Positions 49,262 to 61,381 of a DNA stretch of 64,000 nucleotides are shown one piece after another (the first letter of the stretch is position 1; each line of letters opens with the position of its first letter). The notes beneath the pieces were generated by a model. The model had not been told where the DNA came from, searched no databases, and saw only the letters and a program-made list of their open reading frames with translations. This stretch comes from Amphirosellinia nigrospora (taxonomy: Eukaryota > Ascomycota > Sordariomycetes > Xylariales > Xylariaceae). The stretch is from assembly GCA_004123355.1 (NCBI GenBank), contig SCHM01000002.1:2852001-2916000 (forward strand). Reading direction: 5' to 3'. A program made the translations under genes and the position numbers.

Positions 49262-51152
49262 ATGCAGGCCCCGGTCCTGGTTATGAGTGAGCCCCTCCAT
49301 GAGCAGCCTGCTCGAGCTATACCACAGCTCGGACGCGTCAGGCCCATGCCCGACCCCATGCTAACGGCCCTTCTCATCAGACACCCAGAGCGGCGAGAGA
49401 CAAACTGGTCGAAAAGCTCAGCTATCCAACATCGCTGCCGCGAAGACGTATAGTGCCCCTCCCTCGCCGTCATGCCCCGCTTCCACTGATAGCTCCGTCC
49501 AGGGTCGCCGACATCATCCGGTCATGTCTCGGTCCCAAGGCTATGCTCAAGATGCTGCTCGATCCCATGGGCGGCATCGTGCTGACGAATGATGGCCACG
49601 CCATTCTACGAGAAATCGAGGTGTCCCACCCCGCTGCCAAAAGTATGATCGAGCTTAGCAGGACACAGGACGAGGAAGTTGGAGACGGTACAACAACAGT
49701 CATCATCTTGGGTGCGTGCGATAGAGACCAGCGTTATCCTCACTTCTTTCCTAACTAGACGCAGGCGGTGAAATACTTGCGCAAGCCCTCCCCCAGCTCG
49801 AACGAAACATCCACCCCGTCATCATCATATCCGCCTTCAAGCATGCTCTCAAAGACGCCCTTGAGATCATCGACGAGATCTCGTTACCTATAGATATCGA
49901 TGACGACAAGGCCATGAACAGTTTAATATCCTCCTCGATTGGAACCAAGTATGTCTCGAGATGGTCTGATCTGATGTGTGGCCTTGCCCTGAAAGCCGTT
50001 CGGACCGTTTCGTGGGAAGTCAGCAACGGCAAGCAAGAGGTGGATATCAAGAGATATGCGCGCGTGGAGAAAGTTCCTGGCGGCGAGATCGAAGACAGTA
50101 AAGTACTGGACGGCGTCATGCTTAACAAGGACATCACCCACCCGAAGATGCGGAGACGGATCGAAAACCCGAGAATCATTCTCCTCGATTGCCCTCTAGA
50201 GTACAAGAAGGGCGAATCACAGACCAACATTGAGATTACGAAAGAGGAGGACTGGAATCAAATCCTACAAATTGAAGAGGAACAGGTCAAGTCAATGTGC
50301 GAAGCTATCATAGCGTTCAACCCCGACCTTGTGATCACGGAGAAGGGTGTTTCAGACCTAGCACAACACTACTTCGTGAAAGCGAACATCACCGCCCTTC
50401 GCAGAGTCCGCAAGACGGACAACAACAGAATCGCCAGGGCCACAGGCGCCACCATCGTGAACCGGGTAGACGACCTCCAAGAATCCGATATCGGTACTAA
50501 ATGCGGACTATTTGAAATCGAGAAGATCGGCGACGAGTACTTCACCTTCCTCACCCAATGCAAAACACCAAAGGCCTGCACAATCCTCCTCCGGGGTCCC
50601 TCTAAGGATATCCTAAACGAGATTGAGCGTAACCTTCAAGATGCTATGGGTGTAGCCCGGAACGTCATCTTTCATCCGAGACTCTCGCCGGTGGTGGAGC
50701 GACGGAGATGGCAGTTGCGGTCAGACTAGGGCAATTGGCGAGGAACATCGAGGGTGTCCAGCAGTGGCCGTATAAGGCCGTCGCCGATGCGTTAGAAGTT
50801 ATTCCCCGGACTCTAGTCCAGAACGCTGGTGCCAGTCCCGTGAGGGTGCTAACAGAACTGCGTGCTAAGCATGCGGAGGGCAAGACCTCATGGGGTATCA
50901 ACGGAGATACGGGTACAATCGTGGACATGAGGGAGTACGGTATATGGGAACCAGAAGCGATCAAGTTACAGAGTATCAAGACGGCTATCGAGGCAAGTTT
51001 CCTACCCTTCAGTCCCAATTCAAGTAAATAAAAAAACATCGAACTAACATAAAGAGAAGGCTGCCTGTCTCTTGCTAAGAGTAGACGATATCTGCAGTGC
51101 AAAGAAGGCACAGCAGGCTGGTGGAGCTGGACTCGGCGGAGGTGATGATTAA
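49262..51152 (+). CDS. CCT3: T-complex protein 1 subunit gamma (CCT3 chaperonin subunit)
   Basis: CCT3 is one of eight subunits of the cytosolic TRiC/CCT chaperonin that folds actin, tubulin and other proteins with ATP; it is essential in yeast. Exons are 49262-49286 (MQAPVLVM), 49381-49447 (NTQSGERQTGRKAQLSNIAA), 49503-49711, 49765-50992 and 51060-51152. ATP-site motifs are clear: LGPKAMLKMLLDP, LTNDGHAILREI and the catalytic GDGTTTVI. Gamma-specific blocks include DLMCGLALKAVRTVSWEV, ITHPKMRRRIENPRIILLDC, PLEYKKGESQTNIEITKEED and DLAQHYFVKANITALRRVRK. The protein ends with a Gly/Asp tail (GGAGLGGGDD). One base is missing at about 50688, where LSP runs into GGATEMAVAVRLGQLARNIE, and the rest of the protein continues perfectly one frame over. 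In an essential gene this points to an assembly error. The last intron has a GC donor. Confidence 0.97.
50993..51059 (+). other. GC-AG intron in CCT3
   Basis: The 67-nt intron starts GCAAGT and ends GAGAAG, with a CTAAC branch site 15 bases before the end. It joins TAIE to AACLLLRVDDICSAKKAQQA exactly. No GT donor gives the conserved tail. Confidence 0.88.
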
Positions 51153-51454
51153 ATTGGTCCCAAGTTCTTGCTTTGTGAGGCATGTAGAGGACACACATAC
51201 CCCTTGTACCAACAGCCGGCTCCTAAAACCTCGATGAGATAGGATATATTAGACGGCTCCGTCGGCCTTCCGATGCAATGAAAATCTATGTGATGATGGT
51301 ACAAACTAGACATGCTTTGCAGCTGTAGCAACATTAGATCCTACACGAGGTCATCCTCTCAACTCCAATGGCGAATGTTCAATCCATGCTGGGTATCTCG
51401 GCGTGCTCCTTTTACCCCGTCTCCTGTTTCCGCTCGTCGTTCTCGTTTTTCGCG
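51153..51454. other. intergenic region between convergent genes
   Basis: About 300 bases shared by the 3' ends of CCT3 (+) and the DUF1168 gene (-). Both polyadenylation regions must lie here. No other feature is seen. Confidence 0.6.
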
Positions 51455-52093
51455 TCAGTCGTCCTCGATGACAATGCCCTTAGCCTCCTCCATCGGCTGG
51501 TCGACTACATCTTGGGCAACATTCTCACCCTCTTCTTTCTCATCCAGCCTGCGTTGTATCCTCGGCTGCACGCCATTCTGTGCCGCCGCCCCAGCTATGT
51601 GACCATTCCCGCCGGCCGTCGTGTTACCACCGCCACCGTGGTCGCCCCCGGCGCCGCCGTTCTTAGCGCGCTGCTCCCTCGCCTTGCGCTTCTTCTCCCT
51701 CTTCTCGCGATTCCGGCGCGTCTTGTCGTCGTCCTTGCGCAGCTTCTCCTCCTTGCCGCGCTCGAAATCGGCGTCGGCGGTCTCCCTGGCGACCTCCTCG
51801 TCCATGCGGCGCAGGCGCTCGTACTCGCGCCGACGGCTCGCCTTGTAGACGTGGAACTCGCCCGACCCGGCGCCGGCGCTCGAGCCCTGGACGTTGGTGA
51901 CGATCTCGGGAGGCGCGGCGAGCCGGGGCGCCGTGTCGCGCCGCTCGGTGCGGATCTCCTGGTCCGGCCGGGCGAAGAGCGAGTCGAGCTCCTTGGCCTG
52001 GGCCGACAGAGGCGTCAGCGCGCGCTTCTTGGTCGGTCGCTTCGATCGCGGGTCCGCGGACGTTGGGATGCTTTCGGGCCCTCCTGCCGACAT
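51455..52093 (-). CDS. DUF1168 / PRKRIP1-like protein
   Basis: The 212-residue frame is intact from MSAGGPESIPTSADPRSKRP to PMEEAKGIVIEDD. The diagnostic DUF1168 core is FHVYKASRRREYERLRRMDE followed by EVARETADADFERGKEEKLR and a long Lys/Arg/Glu-rich helix (KTRRNREKREKKRKAREQRA). The human member, PRKRIP1, is a nuclear double-stranded-RNA-binding protein found in the spliceosome as an extended helix; a splicing role here is by family only. A Gly-rich linker (GGAGGDHGGGGNTTAGG) follows. An ATG 159 bases upstream (52252) is in frame but adds a Pro/Arg-rich leader without family support, so I start at 52093. It diverges from the phosphatase gene and converges on CCT3. Confidence 0.87.
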   Translation of the reverse strand: MSAGGPESIPTSADPRSKRPTKKRALTPLSAQAKELDSLFARPDQEIRTERRDTAPRLAAPPEIVTNVQGSSAGAGSGEFHVYKASRRREYERLRRMDEEVARETADADFERGKEEKLRKDDDKTRRNREKREKKRKAREQRAKNGGAGGDHGGGGNTTAGGNGHIAGAAAQNGVQPRIQRRLDEKEEGENVAQDVVDQPMEEAKGIVIEDD

Positions 52094-53224
52094 GGTGATA
52101 GGCGTGTGCGTATACGCGCGCGCGCGCACGGGTGGGTTGAGGGGAGGCGAAATGCGAGATGAGGGCGTGACGTGTGATGTGCCGTGGGTAGCCTCGTGGC
52201 GTGCAAGGTTTCGCGAGGCAGGCGTTTCGCCACGGACACAAGGAAGGGACAAGGTCTCGTGGTTTGGGGGACCAATGGACGGCGTTGATATTAAAGGCTA
52301 ATGTAAACTTCTATTAGGCCAGCGTTGGGTTCTAGGTAGTCTGTGTTGATTCGTCGTGAGCTTCTTTGGGTATAAGTTGTGGCGGCAAGGTTCGACCTAA
52401 AGAAAAGTTGCTTCGACGCGATCGCTGACGGATAGGCACGCTAAGTACCTATTGTATGCCTATAGCACCCCCGCTCCCCACCATACCGGCTCGCTACCAG
52501 GTATCTGAGGTTAGGTACCGACCGACCCGACAGATCAACTAAGAGATCGGCTCTTGCCTTGGCCTCCGCCAATCACAGAGCCCAGCTTACAATCAGTTAG
52601 GCGTTGGAGGTTGCTTGTCGTGGCCTAGCCTCCAGGAAGGTAGCACCTGGAACTGCCCCCGGCAGCGTGAGCAAGGCACCTGATGTTGCCATTGGATGAT
52701 GTCGAGGTCACTTCCCTAAGGCACTTACCTACGGTACTTACTTACAGTACTTACTTACAGTACTTACTTGGGGCTCATATGAAACCCGTAAATGTTTTCC
52801 CCAAGAAATGCATGCTGGACCACACCAACTCATTCACTCTAAACTGCCTATTTCCTGTTTGAGCCATTCCAAGCCCTCAACACACTCACTTATTGGTTGT
52901 TTACTGCCGTGCGGCATCCTTCCGCTTGCCCGGAGCTCGCCGGTTTGTCATAGCAGTTTCATATAATAGATAGAGGGACAGTTAATCGCCTCTTTGCCAC
53001 ATACAACCGGTGACTATTCTATCATATCACCCGGCAGTCTTTCTCGTCTCCCTTACAATAACTTCCCCTCCCATCATATATCCATACTATCGACGCTAAG
53101 AACAAGCTCTCGTATCCTTCGCCGTCCTTCATTCCTGGTTGCAGACTGTCGGCCAGATCCCAGATTCTAGATCCCATACCATACCATAGCCCAACTCGAG
53201 ACCACGCCCTTTCTATGATCAGCC
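52094..53224. promoter_or_regulatory. shared upstream region of divergent genes
   Basis: The 1.1 kb between two start codons pointing apart must hold both promoters. It includes GC-rich sequence next to the DUF1168 start (GCGCGCGCGC near 52120), a 13-bp tandem repeat at 52736-52769 and a pyrimidine-rich stretch near the phosphatase start. No open frame here looks real. Confidence 0.55.
52736..52769. repeat. 13-bp tandem repeat in the divergent promoter
   Basis: ACTTACTTACAGT occurs twice exactly, followed by ACTTACTT. A related TACCTACGGT precedes it. Confidence 0.85.
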
Positions 53225-54815
53225 ATGGGTCGCCCAAGGCTCATAATCATCATTCGACATGGCCAATCTGAAGGCAATAGTAAGCAATGTCAAGATAGAC
53301 GCACGTCTACGACCAGACTCTAACAAGGCAATAGAAAACAGAGATATACATCAGACCATTCCCGACCACCGTGTGAAGCTAACTTCCGACGGCTGGGCAC
53401 AGGCTCGCGACGCTGGTCGTCGACTACGAGCCATGCTGCGGCCCGACGATACCCTGCAGTTCTATACTTCCCCCTATCGACGGACGAGAGAGACGACCGA
53501 AGGCATTCTAGAAACCCTGACCTCGGACGACCCCGACCCGTCGCCCTTCAAACGATCCAACATGACCATCTACGAGGAACCACGCTTGCGCGAACAAGAC
53601 TTTGGGAACTTCCAGCCCTGCAGTGACGAGATGGAACGGATGTGGCAGGAACGTGCCGACTATGGCCACTTCTTCTATCGTATTCCCAACGGCGAAAGTG
53701 CTGCAGATGCGTACGACCGTGTTTCAGGTTTCAACGAAAGTTTTATGGCGCCAGTTTGGTGAGGATAGTTTCCCAAGCGTGCTTGTGCTTGGTATGTTGC
53801 CTATCTTCTTCGCCCACGAACCTATACTTGCGATCACCCATATAGAGTTTTCCTATTAACATACCTCAAAGTAACACACGGGCTCATGTCTCGGGTTTTC
53901 CTGATGAAGTGGTATCACTTTTCCGTCGAGTACTTCGAGGATCTACGGAACGTCAACCACTGCGAGTTTCTAATCATGAAGATCAAGCGTGACAGTGGGA
54001 AGTACATTTTACAAAACAAATTACGAACCTGGTCCGACCTCCGTCGTGAGCGGGCTGCTGTCAAGGCTAAAGAAGCAAAAGAGAAAGGGGAATATCCAGG
54101 CTCAAAAGATGCAGCCAAGTTGGATATAGCTCCAGTCGCGCCACGAAAGTGGGGTGGCTGTCCCCAAGGCTGCTCCCATAGCAAGGAGTTCAAAATACGC
54201 GGAGATCTGCTGGAACTAAGGCAACACGACGAGGCAAGCGCAAATGCCGGTGCATCCCTTAATGGTACAAATGGCAGCGGCACAGTCGCCAGTCGAAGAA
54301 CGATTGGAAGGCGGCAATTGAACAATTCAGATGACGATTCGGACGATCCACGTGGTGCGCATCCCCCCTCCATCGACGTTACTAAGGCTCGCGATGAGGT
54401 CGTTTCCTCGCCCGACGGAACACCATCGTTCATCACGATCGAGGATCGTCTTCGCCATAATTTAAACACACCCAAGAAGAACCCCTATCTTCATGTTGGT
54501 CGTGATTTTGGCGGCACCTATTCAGGCCACGCTAGTGAAGAGGACCTGTCAGAGAGTGACGCTCGAGAGAGACTGGCGACGAGGGCCGCGAGGGTGAAGA
54601 ATGGCGACAGGAACGGTGCCATAACTTTCAATGGTGGCAACGGCAAGGATCTCGGTATTGGCAGCAAATATCCGATTCGTCACGCGCATGCTAATAAGCT
54701 TGGTGATGCGCCTAGTAATTCCGATCCGGGCTCAGACGACGGCAGCTACGAGGCAGAGGAAGACCTCGACAAGGCCGAGCAGGAGGATAAGAGCGTACGT
54801 GGGAGCATTTATTAA
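53225..54815 (+). CDS. phosphoglycerate-mutase-family histidine phosphatase
   Basis: The start is MGRPRLIIIIRHGQSEGN, whose RHG is the phosphorylated-histidine motif of the family. Intron 1 (53280-53334, 55 nt) leads into NRDIHQTIPDHRVKLTSDGW. Further family blocks are FYTSPYRRTRETTEGIL, RLREQDFGNFQ, RIPNGESAADAYDRVSGFNE and, after intron 2 (53792-53871), VTHGLMSRVFLMKWYHFSVE with the second catalytic histidine. A long tail of about 230 residues is basic, then acidic and low in complexity (DDDSDD, EAEEDLDKAEQEDK), probably disordered. Related fungal proteins are annotated as phosphoglycerate mutase family or DET1-like, with unsettled substrate; this is not the glycolytic enzyme. The TTTT at 53741-53744 holds one base too many: without it FNE-SLWRQFGEDSFPSVLVL follows in frame. 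I read it as an assembly error. Confidence 0.92.
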
Positions 54816-57800
54816 TAGAGGCGGACGAGTGAGAGTAGGAGTGGCAACGATATCCAAATTGTTATGTATCTAGAAAAGCCTTGCTTTTTAGTATACCCCG
54901 GCTAGACATATCCGTGCAAAGACGAGATGATGATAATGATGATAAATATGTTAAATACTCATTCTCTAACTTATAATGGCGTCTTAGTAAGTGTGACGGG
55001 AGGAAAAACAACACTGCTGATTTACCCTCGGAATTAGTGGCATATATCCGCGACGGTAATTCCATTAGGCATGTTGCTCGCCGACTTAGTTAGGTGGTAC
55101 ATGTATCAATAATTTTCTGCAATTCGGATCAGATAAGAGGAAATGGCATGGAGATACCCTTTAATACCCTAAGATAAACAATTTGTTCATCACGTTGACG
55201 ATTGATGCGATAAAGCCGGATTCATATACCAATGGTGTATCTTTTCAATGCTGTGCCCGATCTGGTTTTTCCCTCCCCCAACGCGTTGCTATTCGTATGT
55301 CTAGTATGTGAGTCGTCTTCGTCGCCTGCTCGTATGTTATAAAACTGTGTCAGGTATATGATAAATAGCAGGTCGTTAGGTTAGTTACGTGCTACAATAC
55401 TTGTTGCGATACCTCTCCTACTATGATAGCTTTGCCTTCCCCGAGAACAAAGGACATGTGCACATATAATCAGAAATAGTGCTGGTGACGTACTTTGTTA
55501 TAATAATATATCTTTAACTAGACTGCTTTGGCGATACTATCGCTACCTTGGTAGATTTGTAGTACTGCCTTGATGAGAGACTTGATGCTGTATATCCTGA
55601 AGGGAAGGTTCTGAGGGCACTGGGAGAATGAATGTATACCATACCTGTACGAAGAGCACTTGATAGCCACGTTATATAGAGCAATGTTAGCCCGCTGGTA
55701 ACGGTCATGTTGGGAAGATAGCTATATACCTAGTTGAAATAGGTGGTATGACAATAAAATGTCTTGCATGATATAGTCGCTACTTCCCGCGATCTCGTAG
55801 ATGCTGCCCAGATACATCGCAGTCATAGTATTGGACATATGTATTCTGCTGCGGATAAAGAGCCTATTCAGAGCGCGTAGTATATAGATTGCATGTTAGG
55901 AATACTATGATTATATGCTTATCATACAACCTCATGGCGTAGCCAGGACGAGAATCTCAACCCGGACCTAGAGATGATCCAAGAAATAGTTGTGTCTTGC
56001 GTGAAGGTGTCTCAGAGACGAGTTAGCTGGTTCTGTGCCACGCGTACATCGCACCAAGAGACTGGGTCGCGAATCTGAGACAGGAAAGCCAATATCATAC
56101 AAAGTGTAACCAAGGTCTCGGGTATCTAGTCACCCGTGACTTTCCTGGCTTTTCGAAAGGTTATGCGAAGCAATGCAACTGATAGGAAGGCTATCGAGGC
56201 ATATAGACTAGAGATGGTTATTACACCAAACATATTTTCGAGATCTTTTGCATTATAGATAAATACGCGTATACACACTGGTATCCTTTCTTCGGATCAT
56301 ACTACCTACGTCGCTAAGCTGCAACATAGGGCATCTCATGTTGTTCCGTAGCGCCTGACTCTTACCACTTACTTAATGCGCACAGACATTTGACGAGCAA
56401 ATCCGCAAGTAGGTAGATCGAGGTGGACAGAGGGGGAGAAGGGCGGCACAACATTCTAGCGAGCGCAGAATAAGATAAGATTACTATCTCCCGTCCGTTC
56501 ACCGGTGTTATAGGGCTGAGCCCTCTCGCTCCGTGGCGTGTGCACGTACAGAAGTACATGCACTGAACCAATAAATTCCTAGTTTTCTCTACAATACCAA
56601 CATCCACCGTCAGCTGCAGCAGTGCCACTTACCTCTACCTGGTTAAGTCTAGCAAAAGATCTGTGCGTTTGCCACATGGCCAGCCTGCTAAGCGCTACAG
56701 CAAGACATGCAGCTGGAGATAAGGAAGGGATTGGCCAGCGAGGAATCACGAGAGCCATGGGCGCCTGTGAAGAGGCGTGGGTAGGAATGACGAAGTAGGT
56801 TACATTGACAGAAAGGAAAAAGAAACTAATAGCTATTCGGACCAGCTGAAATACAAACCCTGTCTTGAGCCTTTCAGCACAGGCCCTTGGCACGGCGCCG
56901 ATAGCCGCGGGAAACCCCGTCTATCTAGGGAAGAAACTGCGGTGAGGGTAGAGAATACATGGCTTTTCTGTCGATATAGCTGCGCAAGGGATGGGAGGTT
57001 CAGCTGCCAACGCGGGGCAGATAGACGTGTGATATGTAGATCCTTAGCCTTGGCTGCAGAGGGAACAAGACAGGGCTCGTGATAATCAAGCAGGTATATG
57101 ATATGTTGCCTGCTGTGTTGGTATGTCTACCTTGCAGAAGGCAGCGTTTGGATAAGACGGCACAAGTTGTTATGAGATTTGGTATAGTTGCTAGGAGGAG
57201 ATCGATACAGTGCTACGGCTGGATGCCGTACGTAACATATCCTCATTGCCCAGCTTTCCGTTTTTTGGTGTACCGGGCTGTTTAAGAACTCTACTCTATA
57301 GGATAGTATACATATCTTAGTATGAGACGACTCTATTACCTTGGCAAGCGAAGAATTAATCAACAATTAGACTGAGGATGAGCCGTCCTCTCTCCGTACG
57401 GTTTTGATATCCTCGCGACTTGACAATAACTTTGGCATCTAATGAGACGTAAATACTCCTTCCTCCATCGAATATCAACTCACTACTAGATAACCTAGAA
57501 GATTGAAAATCATACAGATATTATAGCCAGTCTTGCGTTGGAATTTCAGCACATTATAGTCGTAAAGTGTTCATCAAGAACACAGGAAAAGCTGTAGTCG
57601 AGACTATTATACACAACGGGAAACTGAGATAAGATCTAGGAAGGGAAACATACAATCATACAACCGTGACCCTTATGTGGCCTCAGCTTCTTATTTATCC
57701 GCGTATTATCGATCAGCCGAGATGGATATTCAAAAGCGGGGAACGAGAGCACTGTCCAGACACACAGGCCAGAGATCTTCCGCTAAGCAACGGAGCAAGG

Positions 57801-60228
57801 GAGACATGACCTTCACGAGGCCCCTTCACGCCTGCAGGAAATCAGCAACTCGAGTATCTCCCCAAACCCATGAATACAGGCTCTTGTTACAGCTATTTTA
57901 GGAACGGGGGCACGAGCCACATCAACCATACAACTTGAAGTTGAGGTTATATACTAAGTATAGTGTAAAACGCGCCCTTGCTCAGCGAACTCGTGTGAAA
58001 CTGCACGATGAAGTTAAAGCAGTGGGCGTGTTGGGTCCTAATAAGGGAATAAGAACCCGTGAACATCGCAACCTAACCCATTTGTGCCTCGAGAACTGGT
58101 GTGATTATAAAAAACCGGGGATAGTTAATTTGGCAGAGCGTAAGGAGGTAACAAGCCTACCTCGACCCTCGATTAATTAGCAGGCACTGTCCTGACACAT
58201 AAATTTGCGAAGGGTGAAGGAAGTTAAATTTGTTTGTTGATCTGGGGGTAGTAAGTAGTAAGTTTGGTCCTCACACGCTCGCCTAGACAATTCTCATCTT
58301 GAAGTAGAAATGGGTTAGGTAAAGTGGATCCAAGTACCGAGGCACCAGCCCCCGCTCTAACTTGGAATTACCTAGCCAGGGCGCCATAGCCACGAGGTGG
58401 CTGTGGCGCGCGGGTGGTCTAGGGGACACCCGCTAGAGAATCTTGAGCATTAGTAGGACTCGCTCGGACCTGTCCTCACGTGGCTCTAGTGTACCCTTTG
58501 TCCGATTTCTCCATAATCATTAGCCAGATTCTCCACACAGGAATTACACTAGTGTAGGTAAGTCAGCCTGAGGAAGAAAAAACTATTCCTCATTGACGAC
58601 ATGCTGCTTGTGTAGTGTATGACCGTGTAAAATCGAGTATAGGGCGTCGAGTAGGAGGGAAGTCTCCGATTTCAACCTTCGTTTTCACTACAATACACTA
58701 ACCATAAAACCGACCTAGGGTGTCGTAAGTGAGCTTGGCGCACTAACCAACTACGGCTCGCCGCTCGCAAGGGCATTTCATCTCTCTCTCACACCTTGAG
58801 AATTGGTGTCGAAAATCTTACATGGACTGCACAAGCCATCTCTTGGTTTGGGCGTTGGCCCTGTCCAGAGCCCTGTCCAGAACCCTCACGAACTGAGACT
58901 AGGTTATAGTAGTTGGTCTTTTTTAGTTCCTCGTACTGCCACGCGCCACTAGACTATCTAGTCTCAACGTGGGACGGCGTGTGGTCCGTATACGACGATC
59001 GGCTCGACGAGCCGTGGTGTTCGTTCTTGCGGATTGACAATCTCTCTTTGGATGATGTAGGGAAGTGAAATTCAGACCTAGCGATGCACGAGGCTGCTAG
59101 TTCATATATCAGATTTTGGTAGTTCTCAAATGAGTTAAGTAATTGGGTTGCTGATGACGAGCGAATTGGTGATGTCGTAGTATACGTACTTTTTGCCTAT
59201 CTTGGCCTTTTTACTACAAGTACGTATTTTGCCAAATTCCCTTGGTTTCGGCTCTTGAGTCAATAACTCGGTTCAGATAACAACGGCCCGAACCATCCCG
59301 GACCATCCCATCCCCCCATATGGGAATGAAACGAATACAAAAGCTTTGGGCACAATAGGTAATTTGTCCCCTTAAGTCCTTCGACCAGGCCAGGGGGGGC
59401 TAGTCTACACTAGACGAGGATCGCTGGTTAGCGAAGATCCGATGAATGGATACTGTGTGCACGGTGCGTAAACAAGTACGAGCTTGCTACTAATAGCTTA
59501 CGAACTCGACAGGGTAAGGTGCGTTTCTGTACCCTAGCTGGATTAGGGGGGCGAACTGAAATTAAAAGCGAAACTAAAAAGCGAAACGCTGGGCAGGCTG
59601 ATTACTACTGTTCGGTCGGCTCTGTGTTTGCTCGTGTTTAGACTCGAGGAATATGAGCGTTGGAAATTCATGATGATATGGACTTGTAGTTAGCATAAGA
59701 GAGGCAAGTTTCGGAATCGTGCCACGATCAACAGATAGGGTTTGATCTGCCAGCGAGGGGAATCCACGGGATTGGCGCAGTGTGAGATACGGGTTCATGC
59801 ACATCATCCCGAATATATGCAAGGCATCGGTGATAAGTGCGCGCATATCGCTCTCTCTCACCGCCAGTAGGAGACGTAAAGGTTAAACCAACCCTTTAAG
59901 CTTACGATCATGTCTCGGTTATGCACTGCTCGATTGATTGAAAGACGGGAATGCAAATAAGCTTATGAACAACAAATATAAGATTTTAATTTTCATGTCC
60001 ATTGCATCGTCGTGCAATACTAACGTACAACCCAGATTTGCCTGCCGGGGCTGTACACAGAAGCCCCCAATCCTCCTGGTATCGTTTAAAAAAAAAACCT
60101 CAAACTATTTCACATTATCCAATACCAAATGCGCCGATATCATTAACCCCGCCCCAATAAATAAAACATGAATTGAGAAGAAAAAAAGCTGTCTCATGCG
60201 GTGATTTTAATAAAGCTTAAGAAACGAC
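54816..60228. other. gene-poor interval
   Basis: No gene is recognised. A minus-strand frame at 59861-59574 (LTLRQSRGFPSLADQTLSVD) looks protein-like but has no family I know. AT-rich sequence around 55000-56300 and 57300-57700 shows no repeat ends. The last 200 bases are the 3' flank of the kinase-like gene. Confidence 0.4.
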
Positions 60229-61381
60229 TTAATAAACTTGAAGACTTGTAGTAGGCTGTGGTTTCCTCATCTCAGGCAGTGACTCAACGAGCATGAGAAC
60301 CTTGTGGTCGTCGAGGGCGGTGGCGTACCGCACGGCCATGGGGTGCACGCACTCCTTGGGCTGCATCTCGTAGGGGCACATGATCCAGCCGATGCCGGCG
60401 AGGAAGGACTTGCGGTACTCGTTGCGCAGGTCCTCGTCGGTGCTCTTGAGGTTGTCCTTGACGCCGAACCTCTTCAGCGTGGCGAGGTAGTGGTCGACGA
60501 TGGACCACTCGTGGGCGCGGCGGTCCTCGACCGTCAGCGCGCCGGCGATGAAGTAGGACAGGTCGTGGAAGGCGGAGCCGATGTGGATCATCTGCCAGTC
60601 GAGGAAGCGCGCGCGCCCTCGTCGAGATAGGTGTTGCCGAGATGGGCGTCGCCATGGAGCAGACACTGGAACTTGGGGTTGCGCGAGCGGTAGTGCTTCT
60701 TGAGGACGTTGGTCACACGCTCCTGGTCGCGCAGGTATGGTTGCACGGGCGGGCGATCGGCGCCATTGACGACGGTCTCGTACGTCTGCATGAGGGTCAG
60801 GATGGCGTGGTCGTAGTCGGAGGTTAGCCAGGGATAGTCAGCTGGGCGCACGCCCCAGGTCTTGGCGTGCAATGCGGCAAGCTGCTCGACGCCTGCCTTG
60901 ACACGGCTCACGGGCCACGTCTCCACAGGGTTGCCGAACTGGCACCCGCGCGCCGCCAGATCCTCCATGACGACGATACCCTGGGTTTTGGTGTGGCCCG
61001 CCCAGTATGCCTGGGGTAGGTTCATGTCCTTGAGCGTGGGCGCGATGCGGTTGAAGAACTCGACCTCGCGCTGGTAAATCATGACGATCCATGGCATCTG
61101 CTGGATGAAGGCCGGGTTGAAGCCGCCCTTGACACATAGCTGTCTCTCTTCATTGTCGTTCTTGGCCGTCACGTATATCTTAGTGGCCGTGCCGGGAAGC
61201 TCACCCGTCTTCTTGATGGAGTTGACTGGTACGCCGAAGATGTGAGAGAGCCATTCCGGTGTGACCTCATCGGGGATAGAGGGGAGTTGAGAAGTCTGAG
61301 GGGGGTTTATGGGTTCTTTGTTTAGAGCTTGTGCGCCCACGGGATATCCGCAGGCCTCTGCTCTACAATCATGTCGGACAT
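60229..61381 (-). CDS. APH/EcKinase-like (CHK-type) small-molecule kinase
   Basis: The fold is that of aminoglycoside and choline/ecdysteroid kinases; substrates of the fungal members are unknown. The preferred start is the ATG at 61381 (MSDMIVEQRPADIPWAHK), then IPDEVTPEWLSHIFGVPVNS and the N-lobe VKGGFNPAFIQQMPWIVMIY with an early Lys, and EVEFFNRIAPTLKDMNLPQA. The hinge is GIVVMEDLAARGCQFGNPVE. The catalytic loop is CLLHGDAHLGNTYLD (Brenner motif HGDxHxxN) and the metal-binding motif is LDWQ, followed by FHDLSYFIAGALTVEDRRAH. The end is SLPEMRKPQPTTSLQVY. Two single-base losses break the frame: one C near 61328 just after WAHK, and one C at the CCC 60616-60618 between YLDE and RARFLDWQ. 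Everything else is conserved, so the gene is probably functional in the organism. About 384 residues, no introns seen. Confidence 0.88.

Noticed and set aside
51368-52162. A 264-codon plus-strand open frame rich in Leu/Arg/Ala
   Set aside because: Antisense of the DUF1168 gene. GC-rich coding bias keeps the opposite strand open.
59574-59861. A 95-codon minus-strand frame near 59.7 kb
   Set aside because: No motif, no upstream exon and no homologue that I recognise.
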